A DNA stretch of 64,000 nt from Axinella damicornis (taxonomy: Eukaryota > Porifera > Demospongiae > Axinellida > Axinellidae): NCBI GenBank assembly GCA_963931865.1, contig OZ007510.1:4083366-4147365 (forward strand). Reading direction: 5' to 3'. The first letter of the stretch is position 1, and each line of letters begins with the position of its first letter. Both the position numbers and the translations under genes were made by a program. The notes under the pieces were generated by a model that was not told the origin of the DNA, did no database searches, and was given only the letters and a program-made list of their open reading frames with translations. Below, one piece after another: positions 1-12,907 of the stretch.

Positions 1-202
1 TGTTTGCATGCGGGAGAGCCTGGGAACGAGGGGTGTCTGCAATTGCATCGGATCCCATTGCTGATGACACACAGTGCTAACTTTTGTGTTCTTCTGTGGG
101 GTGGGTTCACAAATAATACACTCAATGTGCTCTTAGTTGGGCCTCCAAAAATCTGGTAAATAATTAACTTTTCCGCATGAATATTTGCTATCATGTTTGC
201 AG

Positions 203-3491
<3,289 letters not shown>

Positions 3492-3609
3492 CTGTAAATG
3501 TATTCAAAAAAATGACACGGACACAGGAGTAATCACATTTTGCACAAATTTTTATACTAAAAGTGTGCTTGTTTGAATTGTGTCAACTGAGTGATTGGTC
3601 GTATGGTGT

Positions 3610-4459
3610 TCAAATTTTTGGTTTTGGGTGGACAGACAGTTCTTTGAAGCCGGTTTTGTCGTCCATTTCTCGAGTGAATTTCAGCTGGCAGCAGTCACCA
3701 ATCACAATCTCAGCTGTTGTGAAGACCACCATGTCCCCCATCACGTGCCCACCAACCACGCCCCCTTTGATGTCCGACAGAGAGGCATGTAAGTGGCCTC
3801 CTTCGGACAACGTCCCAACCAGTGAAACAATTTCATGCCTCCCATCAAGTTCAATTACCTAGGGGGAGGATACATGTGGTTAGTAGTGCCTTAAAATTAT
3901 CTATTTCTGAATCGAAGCTGTGACACCCGCAGTGTTTCTTTCAAAGCCCAAAAGAGGGAATCAGAGTGTTTCCCCACTTTCCCCACAGATTGATGCAGTC
4001 CCTTAGGCACGTTCTTTGATGTCGCCTCGTAGTTTTGACTCTCCCCCTCCTTTTTCTGTCAGCTTCAGGGGAAAGAATGCAACAGGTGCATGCCTGCATG
4101 GCACGGGCTCGTCTTCTGCTCGGACAACATATTGCTCATGAACGGCCCACTTCTACAAGCTAGTAGGAAAACAAACTTGCCTCATTAGTGTTAGTTGCTT
4201 CAGCATTTGCAAGCCGGAGCCTTGCCCTCTGCACGCTCCCCACACAGCTGAGGATAAATGCAGCTTGGAGGCCATGCACCTTTACGAACTCTATCAGGCT
4301 GGATTTGATTTCTTCTCCTGGTCCCAGCCGAAGACCGTAGCACTGCAGATTACTGCGGGTGGAGCACCAACCCTGGAGGAAAAAGTATAAATGTTTTAGC
4401 CCTTCAAAAAAAGCTACCTATTACCTAACCTTTGACTTGGTTGCCTCATGATCAGTCAT
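3610..4459 (-). CDS. PPC (DUF296) domain protein
   Basis: The spliced product is 156 residues, from exons 4430-4459, 4181-4372 and 3610-3858, all joined in phase 0 (471 nt with stop). It is essentially one PPC domain, the trimer-forming fold of plant AHL proteins and of free-standing bacterial proteins. Typical features are LRLGPGEEIKSSLIEF, AAFILSCVGSVQRARLRLAN, RHEIVSLVGTLS, GGHLHASLSD, GGVVGGHVMGD, VVFTTAEIVIGD and a C-terminal FTRE-D-TGFKEL. No AT-hook precedes it, so DNA binding cannot be assumed; the free-standing form resembles the bacterial type. The second intron needs a GC donor (GAG|GCAAGT), since the alternative GT two bases on would give an immediate stop. It is convergent with the GPCR-PIPK gene (118 bp apart) and divergent from HAP2-A. 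The cellular role in animals is not known to me. Confidence 0.85.
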
Positions 4460-4657
4460 TGCTTGGCCTAGTCTGATCTGGGATCCAGACAAGCCTCGTA
4501 CTTTGGCCGGCGGCGTGCGCCATGCGGCTTGAGCGTGCGCGTACGTACGTCGTGCCGCATGCGCGTGCGCATAGCTCTAGCGCATGTCGCTAGCGCGCAT
4601 GTCGCTAAGGCCACCGCGCGATCTCCTGTTACTATAGTACGTGCTCCATCGATCATC
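4460..4657. promoter_or_regulatory. Bidirectional promoter, PPC gene / HAP2-A
   Basis: 198 bp separate the two divergent start codons. The interval is rich in CpG and alternating purine-pyrimidine, with several overlapping GCGCATGCG/GCATGCGCGTGCGCA words resembling the NRF-1 palindrome. No TATA box is obvious. The promoter role is inferred from gene orientation and composition. Confidence 0.6.
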
Positions 4658-7600
4658 ATGAACCTTGCTTTCTTTTGTTTCCTTAGCGCCGCATGCGTAG
4701 GTACGGTGTTTTCGCACGGCCTGATTTCTCAGAGCGCTATTTATCAATGCGACTGGGGAGACGAGACCGAACCGAGTGTTGGGGCAGAAACCTGCAAGCA
4801 GAAATTTGTGGTATCTATGGCACTTAGCAGCGGGCAGGTATGTGGACGTGAATTCATCTCTGCACCCATACTGAACCGCTGTATGTGTGCTTCGTTCATT
4901 TAGGGAAACGTTGAGTCACTATATGCCAATATTGACAAGGCATATCAGGAGGGAAACACCGAGATGTCTCGACTGAAGAAGCCATTCCGGTTGGAAATGA
5001 GTAAGAGCGAAGTCATTGCAAGCTACCGTGCTTACTACCGTCGTGTAAGTGCGTTTGTTAAAACAACAATAAAATCTTCCACTGTTATGATACCACCATT
5101 TGCACTTTTTATTCCCAGTCTGTAAATGCAAAGCCAACTGAAGTGGCTTTTCAGCGAAGGGGTTGCCTGGATATGTGGAATGTGCCGAACCAACAAATGC
5201 TTGCATGCCGAAAACAGCTAGACAACAAAGGACGTCCAGTATGGGACAGTCAGGTGTGCTTTAATCTATGTATTTTGAGTTGGTGAAGTGCTTTCTCATG
5301 CGAATTATCTTTACTCAGGGATTCTGCTGTCATTGTAATGATCTCAACAAAAAATTTATTAGACGAGGCAACTATTCATGTGGACTTATAGGGATTATCG
5401 GCTCCCGGGGATCAGCTCACTGCATGCAGATGCATGACCTTTGGTAAGATTGTGGTCGGCACATGAAACCCATGAACTTCATGTGTCTCAGTATGTTCTG
5501 CACATGCCTGCAGGTATGATGTGTTTGAGCTGGACCCACCAAGGCTGCAGTACAAAATCTCTCTCCAGCTACTGGAGTTTAATGGTGTGGGGAAAGACGC
5601 ACAGAGTGGCCAGGAGTTTGTGAATTGGACCACCGTCTCGACGTTTAGTCTAACCCCTGCAAGAACCCTCAGCAGATCAAAGAACGGGAGAGTAAGCCTA
5701 GCTGCAACTCAGCTCTTCACTCTATTGTTTCCCGCCTCTTCACATTCTGTAATGCATTATACTTTTGTGCAGGTAGTTGCAGAGCTAGAAGGAGACTTGC
5801 TTGGTGCACGAGGCCCTCATGATTTATCATACAAGTACCTCCTCATTCCGTCCATAAGAGTCTGGCCAAACAACAGTTATCCTGAGCAATACACTGTATG
5901 TCTTGTGTTAAGCGTGTCAAGTCTGTAATGCAAAATTAAATATACTTCCGCTCCACTATAGAATGGACCCGGGGACTGGATGCTTTTGGACCAGAATCTT
6001 GTAGACTTCAGTGGAATGGAGTGCAACAAAGTTGGAGTCTCCTACTCTGGTTTCCGGAGGCAGACCGGAAAGTGTGATCTGCACCAACAGTCGTACGTAT
6101 CTATCCCTCAGACTAGTAATTGGTGGCACTTACACCAAGTACATGCATGCATAAAGAGTTTGCTGGTTTTTTTTTCTGTAGGTGCTTCACAAGTCAGCCA
6201 CTTGACTTTTGGCGCCATGATAACGTAAGGGTCCAACAGATACATTCTGAAATATTGCTCAAGTGGGTGTGTACACTTACACCAATAATGTATAGCTATC
6301 ATTCAGTGTTGTAATTACATCAGCATTGCCTGCTGTATAGTCAGCTGTAATATTGCCTACTGTAGATATGCAGGCAGAATAAACACAAGGGGAGCTACAT
6401 GATACGCAACTTTGGCAAAGTGCACAACTCTTCACATCCCAACAACGACTCCTTTATCTTGAAGTTTGTCCACGAAGACCTCCACAACAGCTTTGTGACT
6501 TTCAGGATTGATGCCTCCAACCTCCTATTTGTATACAATGTGGGCAAGGGTCGCATTGTGGAGACTTACTCCACAGAGGTTCGGGCACTGAGTGGGATGG
6601 GTGAGCTCACGGCTGAGATCCAGAACACAGGAGAGGTGACGGCAGAGTTCTCCGTCTCAGTGATGAGATGCACAGGCTTGTACAAGATGCCAGCAAAGAC
6701 AGTCAGTGTTGACCCAGGGAGGATAGTCAATGTCACCTTCAAAATTCAGTCTTTTGATAACAAGGGAGGAATGCAGGAGTGTGAAGGTTCGTTGACTTGT
6801 CAGTGCATGAGATAGTTATCACTGGCTTTATACCATGGCAGTCTCACGTCCGAGTCTGGGCAACCAGGCTGGCAAAAAGACATAGTCTTATTTGTATCAC
6901 CTTTCTCCAGTGCAACTCTTTGACTCGGAGTTCAACTTGCTGCAAACAGCTAAAGTGGACTTCAAAGTGAAGAGTACCTGCTTTTGCTATGGAGCATGTG
7001 GATGTACTGTGAGTGAAATAGCTGCTCTTCGGGAAGCAGGAGCAAATATTTTAATATACCAAGGGTCTTCATTTCATCCACAGTGTGGTGAGGATGAGCC
7101 CATCTTGTGTCCCACTGCCCCTCCCATTGAGGTTGAGGGTGGATCACTAGCCATACGCATTCTCCTGCTCACCCTGGAGTCCATTGGGGCAGAAGGATTC
7201 ATCGGGTTCTTTGGGGGAATCTTTCTCTTCCTGGGCTGCATTAAGCTCTCCTTTGGGGGAGTCATCTGCTGCAGGAAGACAAAGGCTCAAGAGTACGCTG
7301 ACCGCATGAAGGAGAAGGGAGCACCACTTAAGGGTAAGGACACATGCAACATCACACGTCTGACTGTCTTGTGATACCTAGTACCTTGGCATGTTCAGGG
7401 CCTCAGTTAGTGCGCTGTGGTGGGGAGTGCAGGGGAGCCCTGGCGGCCAAGGCCAGGTACAAGAGGAAGGTGGAGAGACTGAGGCAGATGGGAAAGAGCC
7501 CACATAGGCTGGATGACTGGAGAAACACCTCTTTTGTGTGCAGCTGCCAGGCCGAGTAAGTTGCTGTATTAACAAGGGGTGTCACTCCCATATTCACCGT

Positions 7601-9001
7601 AGTCATAGCTGCGACTAGGCATCTTGACCCTGCAATGCAGTCAAGTAAAATAATTTTTTTTGCATGACTCCAGTCACTGCTGTGACTGGTGTCTATGAGA
7701 ATGACACCCCCTTGTCTGAAAGTGTACTTGTGATCTGAGTCCATGCACCAGATAACTTGCCTACATGGTGCCCTTAAACTCACACATCTTATCTCTCCAC
7801 ATTTGACTACAGGTTGGCGGACATCAGGTTCATTCATGTGATTAGGGCAGTGTGTTTCTTCTACTACTGCTTCTTTCTGCCATTCGTTTGGCTGGGGAAG
7901 AAAGTATGGTGGTCTGTTTTCAGGGATACTGCTGTTCAGAAGGAGAAAGCTGAGAGAGCTGTGTTGAAGACTGCCAGAAAGAAAGGCAAACTCGAAGACT
8001 ATGGCATTGTGAATTTGGGAGATGAACTGAGAAAGCTCGAGGAAGGAATAGAGGGGGGCAAAAACAAGAAGAAGTCAACACGCTCTGCAACAAAAAGCAA
8101 GGCAGATGAGGAAGCTATTAGTGAAGCGATTGATAGTCTGGTCACAAAGAAACTGAAATTGCCGAGCGACATGGTAGAAAAGGGGAGGTCCAAGAAAGGC
8201 AAAGAAAAGAAGATGAAGAAAAGGGAGAAGAAAAACACAAAAGTTGGTTCCGAAAAGGAGCACACTGTGCTGAAGAAGAAGAGAGGAAAGATCAGAAGGG
8301 ACAATAATGATGCCAAGGAGACGCGAAGTAGCAAGTCACAGAGCAGTGACAGGAGGGGAGAAAGGAGGTCTGGTCCATCTGAAGGCAGGAAGGAAAGAAA
8401 GAGACTCAGGAGAGTTGACAGGAATAAGGAGGTGGAGTATGGTGGATTGGTAAAAAGTGAAGGACGGAAGCAGGAAAAATGTGATTCCAAGAAGAAAAAA
8501 TGCATGGACAAAAGTAAAGCAATGACCAGCGATAAGAAAGAAAGGACAAGGTCTGGAGGCAGCAGAAGCCATGATAAAGGAGCAAGACGTCATGGTAGAA
8601 AGAAACTACAGGATTTAAAACCTGAGAAGTTCCAACCAAGTGAAGACGCCCTCAGTAGTACAAGTGGCAGTGATGACTCAGCAGCAGAGAGGGAGAGCGA
8701 AGGGCGGAGTACACCAGTGAGTGAAGGATTTACAGATGAAACTGAGGCAAGTGGAAGTGATAATAATGCAGACGATTGCAGTGAGTACCAGAGTGAAACT
8801 GAAGTTTCCAGTGCAGCCTCTGGAACAGAGAATAACGATGGGAGTGGCAATAACAGTGGTGAGGAGAGTGTTTGTGATAGTGATGGAGAAGATGACAGGG
8901 GCAGCGAAGATGGCAGTGAGGAGTCTGATTGTCACTCTGAATCGGAGCCTTGCAGCAATTCAGAAGCAGAGGGCACAGAAGACTCAGGCAGTGGAGAGTG
9001 A
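4658..9001 (+). CDS. HAP2: HAP2/GCS1 gamete fusion protein, copy A
   Basis: A class II-type fusogen acting in gamete membrane merger. Exon 1 (4658-4837) encodes a signal peptide (MNLAFFCFLSAACVGTVFS) and the start of the ectodomain; I trace about a dozen exons in frame. Family hallmarks are YKYLLIPSIRVWP, the paired cysteines around CNKVGVSYSGF and KCDLHQQS, and CFTSQPLDFWRHDN followed by a GRINT-like segment, which is the HAP2-GCS1 signature block. A Cys-rich stalk (CFCYGACGCT) precedes a transmembrane helix near 7190-7260 (GFFGGIFLFLGCIKLSFGG). A second hydrophobic stretch (IHVIRAVCFFYYCFFLPFVW) opens the last exon at 7813. The cytoplasmic tail that follows is about 370 residues: first Lys/Arg-rich, then Ser/Asp/Glu-rich. 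ATG 4658 is chosen because it starts the signal peptide. It is paired with a diverged copy B 4 kb downstream. Confidence 0.9.
7573..7714. mobile_element. MITE, CAAGGGGGTGACAC-ended family, copy 1
   Basis: Inverted ends CAAGGGGTGTCA and TGACACCCCCTTG bound about 140 bp inside the last HAP2-A intron. A second, longer copy sits in a MED17 intron at 12135-12415. Shared interior words (GTAGTCA-AGCTGCGAC, CTTGAC, GTGACTGGTGTCTATG) show one family. No target duplication is clear. Confidence 0.75.
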
Positions 9002-9321
9002 TAACGAAGCTTGTACAAAGTCATGCATAATTGTATAGAGCACTATACCTATATCAATCGTGATTGTGCTGCTTGCAGCACACAATAATATGTTTAGTGA
9101 TGTACCGATAATAATTGGATGAACACCATTATCGGCACTAGGATTGAGTGATAGGGGACCATGTGTAGTGCGGCTGGCAAGTGTAGATAGAATCCATCAG
9201 ATCAGTATCAGTTATCGGAATATTGGCAAAACTCTTTATTACTATCGATGGCAGAAGTACATTCCACTGGATTGACAGAAAGAGAGAGCTACAAAACTTA
9301 AAATCAGAAGACAAGAATAAT
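9002..9321. other. Convergent spacer between HAP2-A and MED17
   Basis: A 320-bp spacer with the 3' ends of two converging genes. It is AT-rich and holds no coding frame. Words such as TAGTGATGTACCGATAAT and ATCGGAATAT hint at an old hAT-type miniature element, but the ends are too degraded to define. Confidence 0.5.
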
Positions 9322-11604
9322 TCAGTGAGTGCTGGATAGTGAGTTTAGCATACTAGTGAATCTTTGCTGAAAGTCATGTCCGAACTGTGAGTCAAGTGGG
9401 AAGTTCTGGGACTTGGGCACCACTGCAGCAACATCCTCCACAGTCGTGACTTCACTAGCATAGTGGATGACGCTCACTGACACTTTGCCCCACTCTAACA
9501 GAACGTCAACTTTCCTAGTGAACAGGAAGGGTGATGTGATCCATCATGGATACCTGTTCACAGATGACCGACTTACTTGTGGGAGTCTGGTGACTCGAGC
9601 ACGATGCTGCATGCCTCCATGTAGTCTCCACTGGACTTTGCCAGGGCATGGGACAAGAGGGGATGGGTGAACCGCTGCAGGACACGCCACTTCTGCCCCT
9701 CCACTATCTGACAGGCCACCCACATCTGATGTATTACAACCTGCAGACACAAGGTCAGTGCAGGATACTGGTGTCTAGTCTGCAATGACAATAGTCTTGG
9801 CCCCAGACCCAGCGCGGATCGTTTCTAGGAAGTGATCTGTGCTGGGGTTGGTTTGGACTACAATGACAAGTGCTTGCATGCCTGATGTTTCAAAATGCGG
9901 AGGAGCTTCTGTTCTTCGAGAGGAAAGGAGAACGTTTCGCCCTCAATCTGCTGTACTGAGATTTCATCAACACTCAACCTGAGCTGAAGTGAACGGCTGT
10001 GTGAGAATGAAACATAGTCATAAAGTCATGAAGTTTAAGACCAGGGCCGAAGTGTCTGGATGGTTGCATGTACCTCGGAGTGGTAGAAGGAGGGTCAGTA
10101 AGATGCAGTTTCGCTGTTGTTGATGTGAGTGTGAGATCGGGTGCCCAGGTCACGGACAGCATGGGCTCACTACAACCGGAGCACAGGTCTGAAAGCCATT
10201 GCTGCAGACTGCAGGAAGATGAACAAAGCAGCCATCATTCTGACAACCAGCTGTGAAGAGATTACACAAAACACTTACCGTCCCTCGTTGTAAATGTGCT
10301 TCGCTTTCCGAAAGAATCGACTGAAAATGCTGTAACTGGACAGAGAAAGAAGGCACATCCATTAAGTACTCTCAATGATGGAATGACTATAGCCTTGCAG
10401 CAATGTGGACTCACTCATATGGCAGCTGATTTAGCTGTGAGGTTTTCAAAGGGACTGCCCCAGCGTTTCTCATCTCTGGAGACTCGCTGAACCTGGCAGT
10501 TGCAGGGTGGGGAGAGTTGAGGGAGGCACGATGGCGATGGTTCTCTCGAAGCAGCTGCTTCAGAGCCACAACCAGTTCCCATCTCACAGGGGTGAGATTC
10601 GGCACAGATGAAGCCTAAGGTACAAACCATAATAATGTATTGATAGTGGAGCTACTGTAGTGTATACAAAGCAATTACAGATGCAGAAAATGTGGTTGAA
10701 AAAATGGGAGATAAATGTCAGCCAAATTTCAAGCAGTTATACACCTACTACCTTATCCTGTTGCTTTTCCCCTCCATACTCTCTGACATGCAGGATGGAG
10801 AGCCAGTAGTCCCTGCTGATCTAGAGGAGTGTCCGAACATCATTAATCTATGTGTGTAAATCAAACTTTCAAAAGAGTGGGTATAGCTGAATAAGCATGT
10901 GACCTACACTTACAGGGATGTTGACTCGGTCGGAGAAGACTTTGTGTCCCAAGACAGCCTTCTGATTGTAAGCTTCCTTGGCAAGCTGCAAGAATAAGCA
11001 GGCTACAGGAATAAGCAAGCTACAGAGCGGCTGTAAGCAGAATAAGCTCGTTCCCAGGCCCGCGCCATTTCAGTAGAGTTCACATACCTGAGAGAAAAGT
11101 TCTTGATTAAAGAGCACATTCTGTGCTGCGACCAGTTCCAATTCCCACGGAGGGAGGTTCCGGTGTTTTCTGGAGAAGTCATCAAAGGGAGAGGGCTGAA
11201 GAAGATCCAACGATGGAATATCTAAGGTGCAGAATAGAAGAGGGTGACTGCTTGATGACACCATAAGCATCCGAGACCTTCCTTCTGAGGGGTCTGGGCA
11301 CGAGACTAGTATCGTGCATGCTAGGTACCTTTTACTGGCACTTCAGAGAGGAAGACTGCTATCTCGCTCCGTCCCCTCAGCTCCCTGGGAACAGTCACAG
11401 AAATGACACCCCCAGATCCCTCACTTACACCTGTGCCTTTCTGCACCTCAAACATCACCACTCCTGCATACAGTGACCCAGCTGGAGGGAGACACACATT
11501 CATCTGAACCTTGAAACACACACACGCACGCGTGCACACGCACACACACACACACACACACAGACACAGACACACCCACACCCACACACACCCACACCCA
11601 CACC

Positions 11605-11638
<34 letters not shown>

Positions 11639-12731
11639 CACAATCTGATCATTATCCCAACCTGATAGGTAGCTCAGGTCTCCCACAATGCTACCATGGG
11701 GTGTCCTCCGCAGCCTCCACCTCTGACGTAGGCTGGAGAGGGCCTTGTGGAACTCCCTCTCACCATGGGAAGAGGCCTTCAAAAGAGACTTTGTCCCGTT
11801 GCGAAGAATACCAGCTGCCACACCCAGGGCCTATAAAGTTAGTGACAACCGAGTCTGACTATAGCATAGTTTGTCAAAATGGGGAAAATCGTAGTATGAC
11901 ATCACACGGACCTTTTTCTTCACTATGTACTGGTAGCCAGGGGTAACAGAGGCTGAGGGCTGGGCCACAACTGGGTCCAGCATAACGTAATGACGGTGAT
12001 TTTGGGAAATCTGTAAAACATCCGAGAGAACACTGATCTCTGTCAATGCTTGCCTGAAATGGACACAAACAGTTGGTTATATATGTTCAGCTCTGTACTG
12101 TGATTACTACTGCAGCTGAGGTGTATTGTATGTACAAGGGGGTGACACACCCATTGACGCTGTAGTCAGAGCTGCGACGGGGTCAAGAAATCTTGACCGT
12201 CATTTTTGCTGCTTGACTGCATCGCAAAAAGACTCTTGACTGTTTGACTGCGCTGTATTTCAGCCGTTGACCGCTGATAGTATATGGAAGAATGCGTAGC
12301 GACTCCACCCCTTCCTTAGTATACGGGGTCAAGATTCGCTGATAAGCCCGGTCACAGCTCTGACTATGGCGTCTATGGGATCAGGCCAGGAGTGTCACCC
12401 CCTTGACGTAGTTTATGCTCACAGACTTACTTGAGTTTCGAGTGTGTATACTCCCATGGCCATTTCTGAGTGGATCTCTTGGCTGCTGGTTCAGCTCCTT
12501 CTCCCTCCAAAGATTCACTAAAGTCTATTCGGTGGGCAAGTTCTGTCAGTCGCTGGGACAGAGTGGGCCTCCTGAAACAAATCACAACGCCAGTTAAGCA
12601 GGCAGAGGATGTTAGCGTGCAGAGAAGGCTATCTAAGCTCCTCACTCTTGGTATATCTCTTCCCCTTCATAGCTGATCTCTTTTATTTGCGCTGTGTGCA
12701 GAGACTCCAACGACACCTTGAAATCCTCCAT
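9322..12731 (-). CDS. MED17: Mediator complex subunit 17
   Basis: Head-module subunit of Mediator, bridging activators and RNA polymerase II in the nucleus. The first exon (12646-12731) reads MEDFKVSLESLH and continues to IYQ. Later exons read KWPWEYTHSKLKQALTEI, VLSDVLQISQNHRHYVMLDP, then FHKALSSLRQRWRLRR and GDLSYLSG, matching the LRQ-W-LRK...GDLSY core of animal MED17. C-terminal exons keep the family order: LELVAAQNVLFNQELFSQ, KAKHIYNEGR, DEISVQQIEGETFSF and QKWRVLQRFTHPLL. The end is SPDSHK|KVDVLLEWGKVSV, where a split Lys codon joins the last two exons. The stop is at 9322. It lies on the minus strand between two HAP2 paralogues. Boundaries of middle exons between about 9750 and 10900 are approximate. 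Confidence 0.88.
11516..11642. repeat. CA-repeat tract
   Basis: An imperfect (CA)n tract with CCCACA variants, within a MED17 intron between the GDLSYLSG exon and the next one downstream on the minus strand. Confidence 0.9.
12135..12415. mobile_element. MITE, CAAGGGGGTGACAC-ended family, copy 2
   Basis: About 280 bp with terminal CAAGGGGGTGACAC and GTGTCACCCCCTTG in exact inversion, and further inner matches (GTAGTCAGAGCTGCGAC against GTCACAGCTCTGACTATG). It is the fuller copy of the element at 7573 and lies in a MED17 intron. Confidence 0.8.
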
Positions 12732-12907
12732 CTTATATTCAGCTCTAAACCCGATTGGTGATTTTGAACGTAGGAAGTGGCGGGAAACGATCTGTCCAAT
12801 GAGAAATTAATTGCGGAGCGGTTGCATAGCAGCACTGCATAGCAGCACAACTGGCCGCAGTACGTACGGCATGGCACTGCGCCGTATTGCTCTTCTGCAA
12901 GGCCAGT
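12732..12907. promoter_or_regulatory. Bidirectional promoter, MED17 / HAP2-B
   Basis: 176 bp between divergent start codons. It contains a short direct repeat (GCATAGCAGCAC twice, near 12825-12850), an inverted CCAAT-type ATTGG word (12752) and ATTGCGGAGC. The promoter role is inferred from position. Confidence 0.55.

Noticed and set aside
4529..4657. Upstream in-frame start for HAP2-A
   Set aside because: It would put an Arg-rich segment before the signal peptide; ATG 4658 gives a clean secretory start and leaves a plausible promoter.
7999..8935. Several minus-strand frames rich in Leu, Phe and Ser
   Set aside because: They are antisense to the Lys- and Glu-rich HAP2-A tail; purine-rich coding sequence read backwards gives such frames. 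No splice or codon support.
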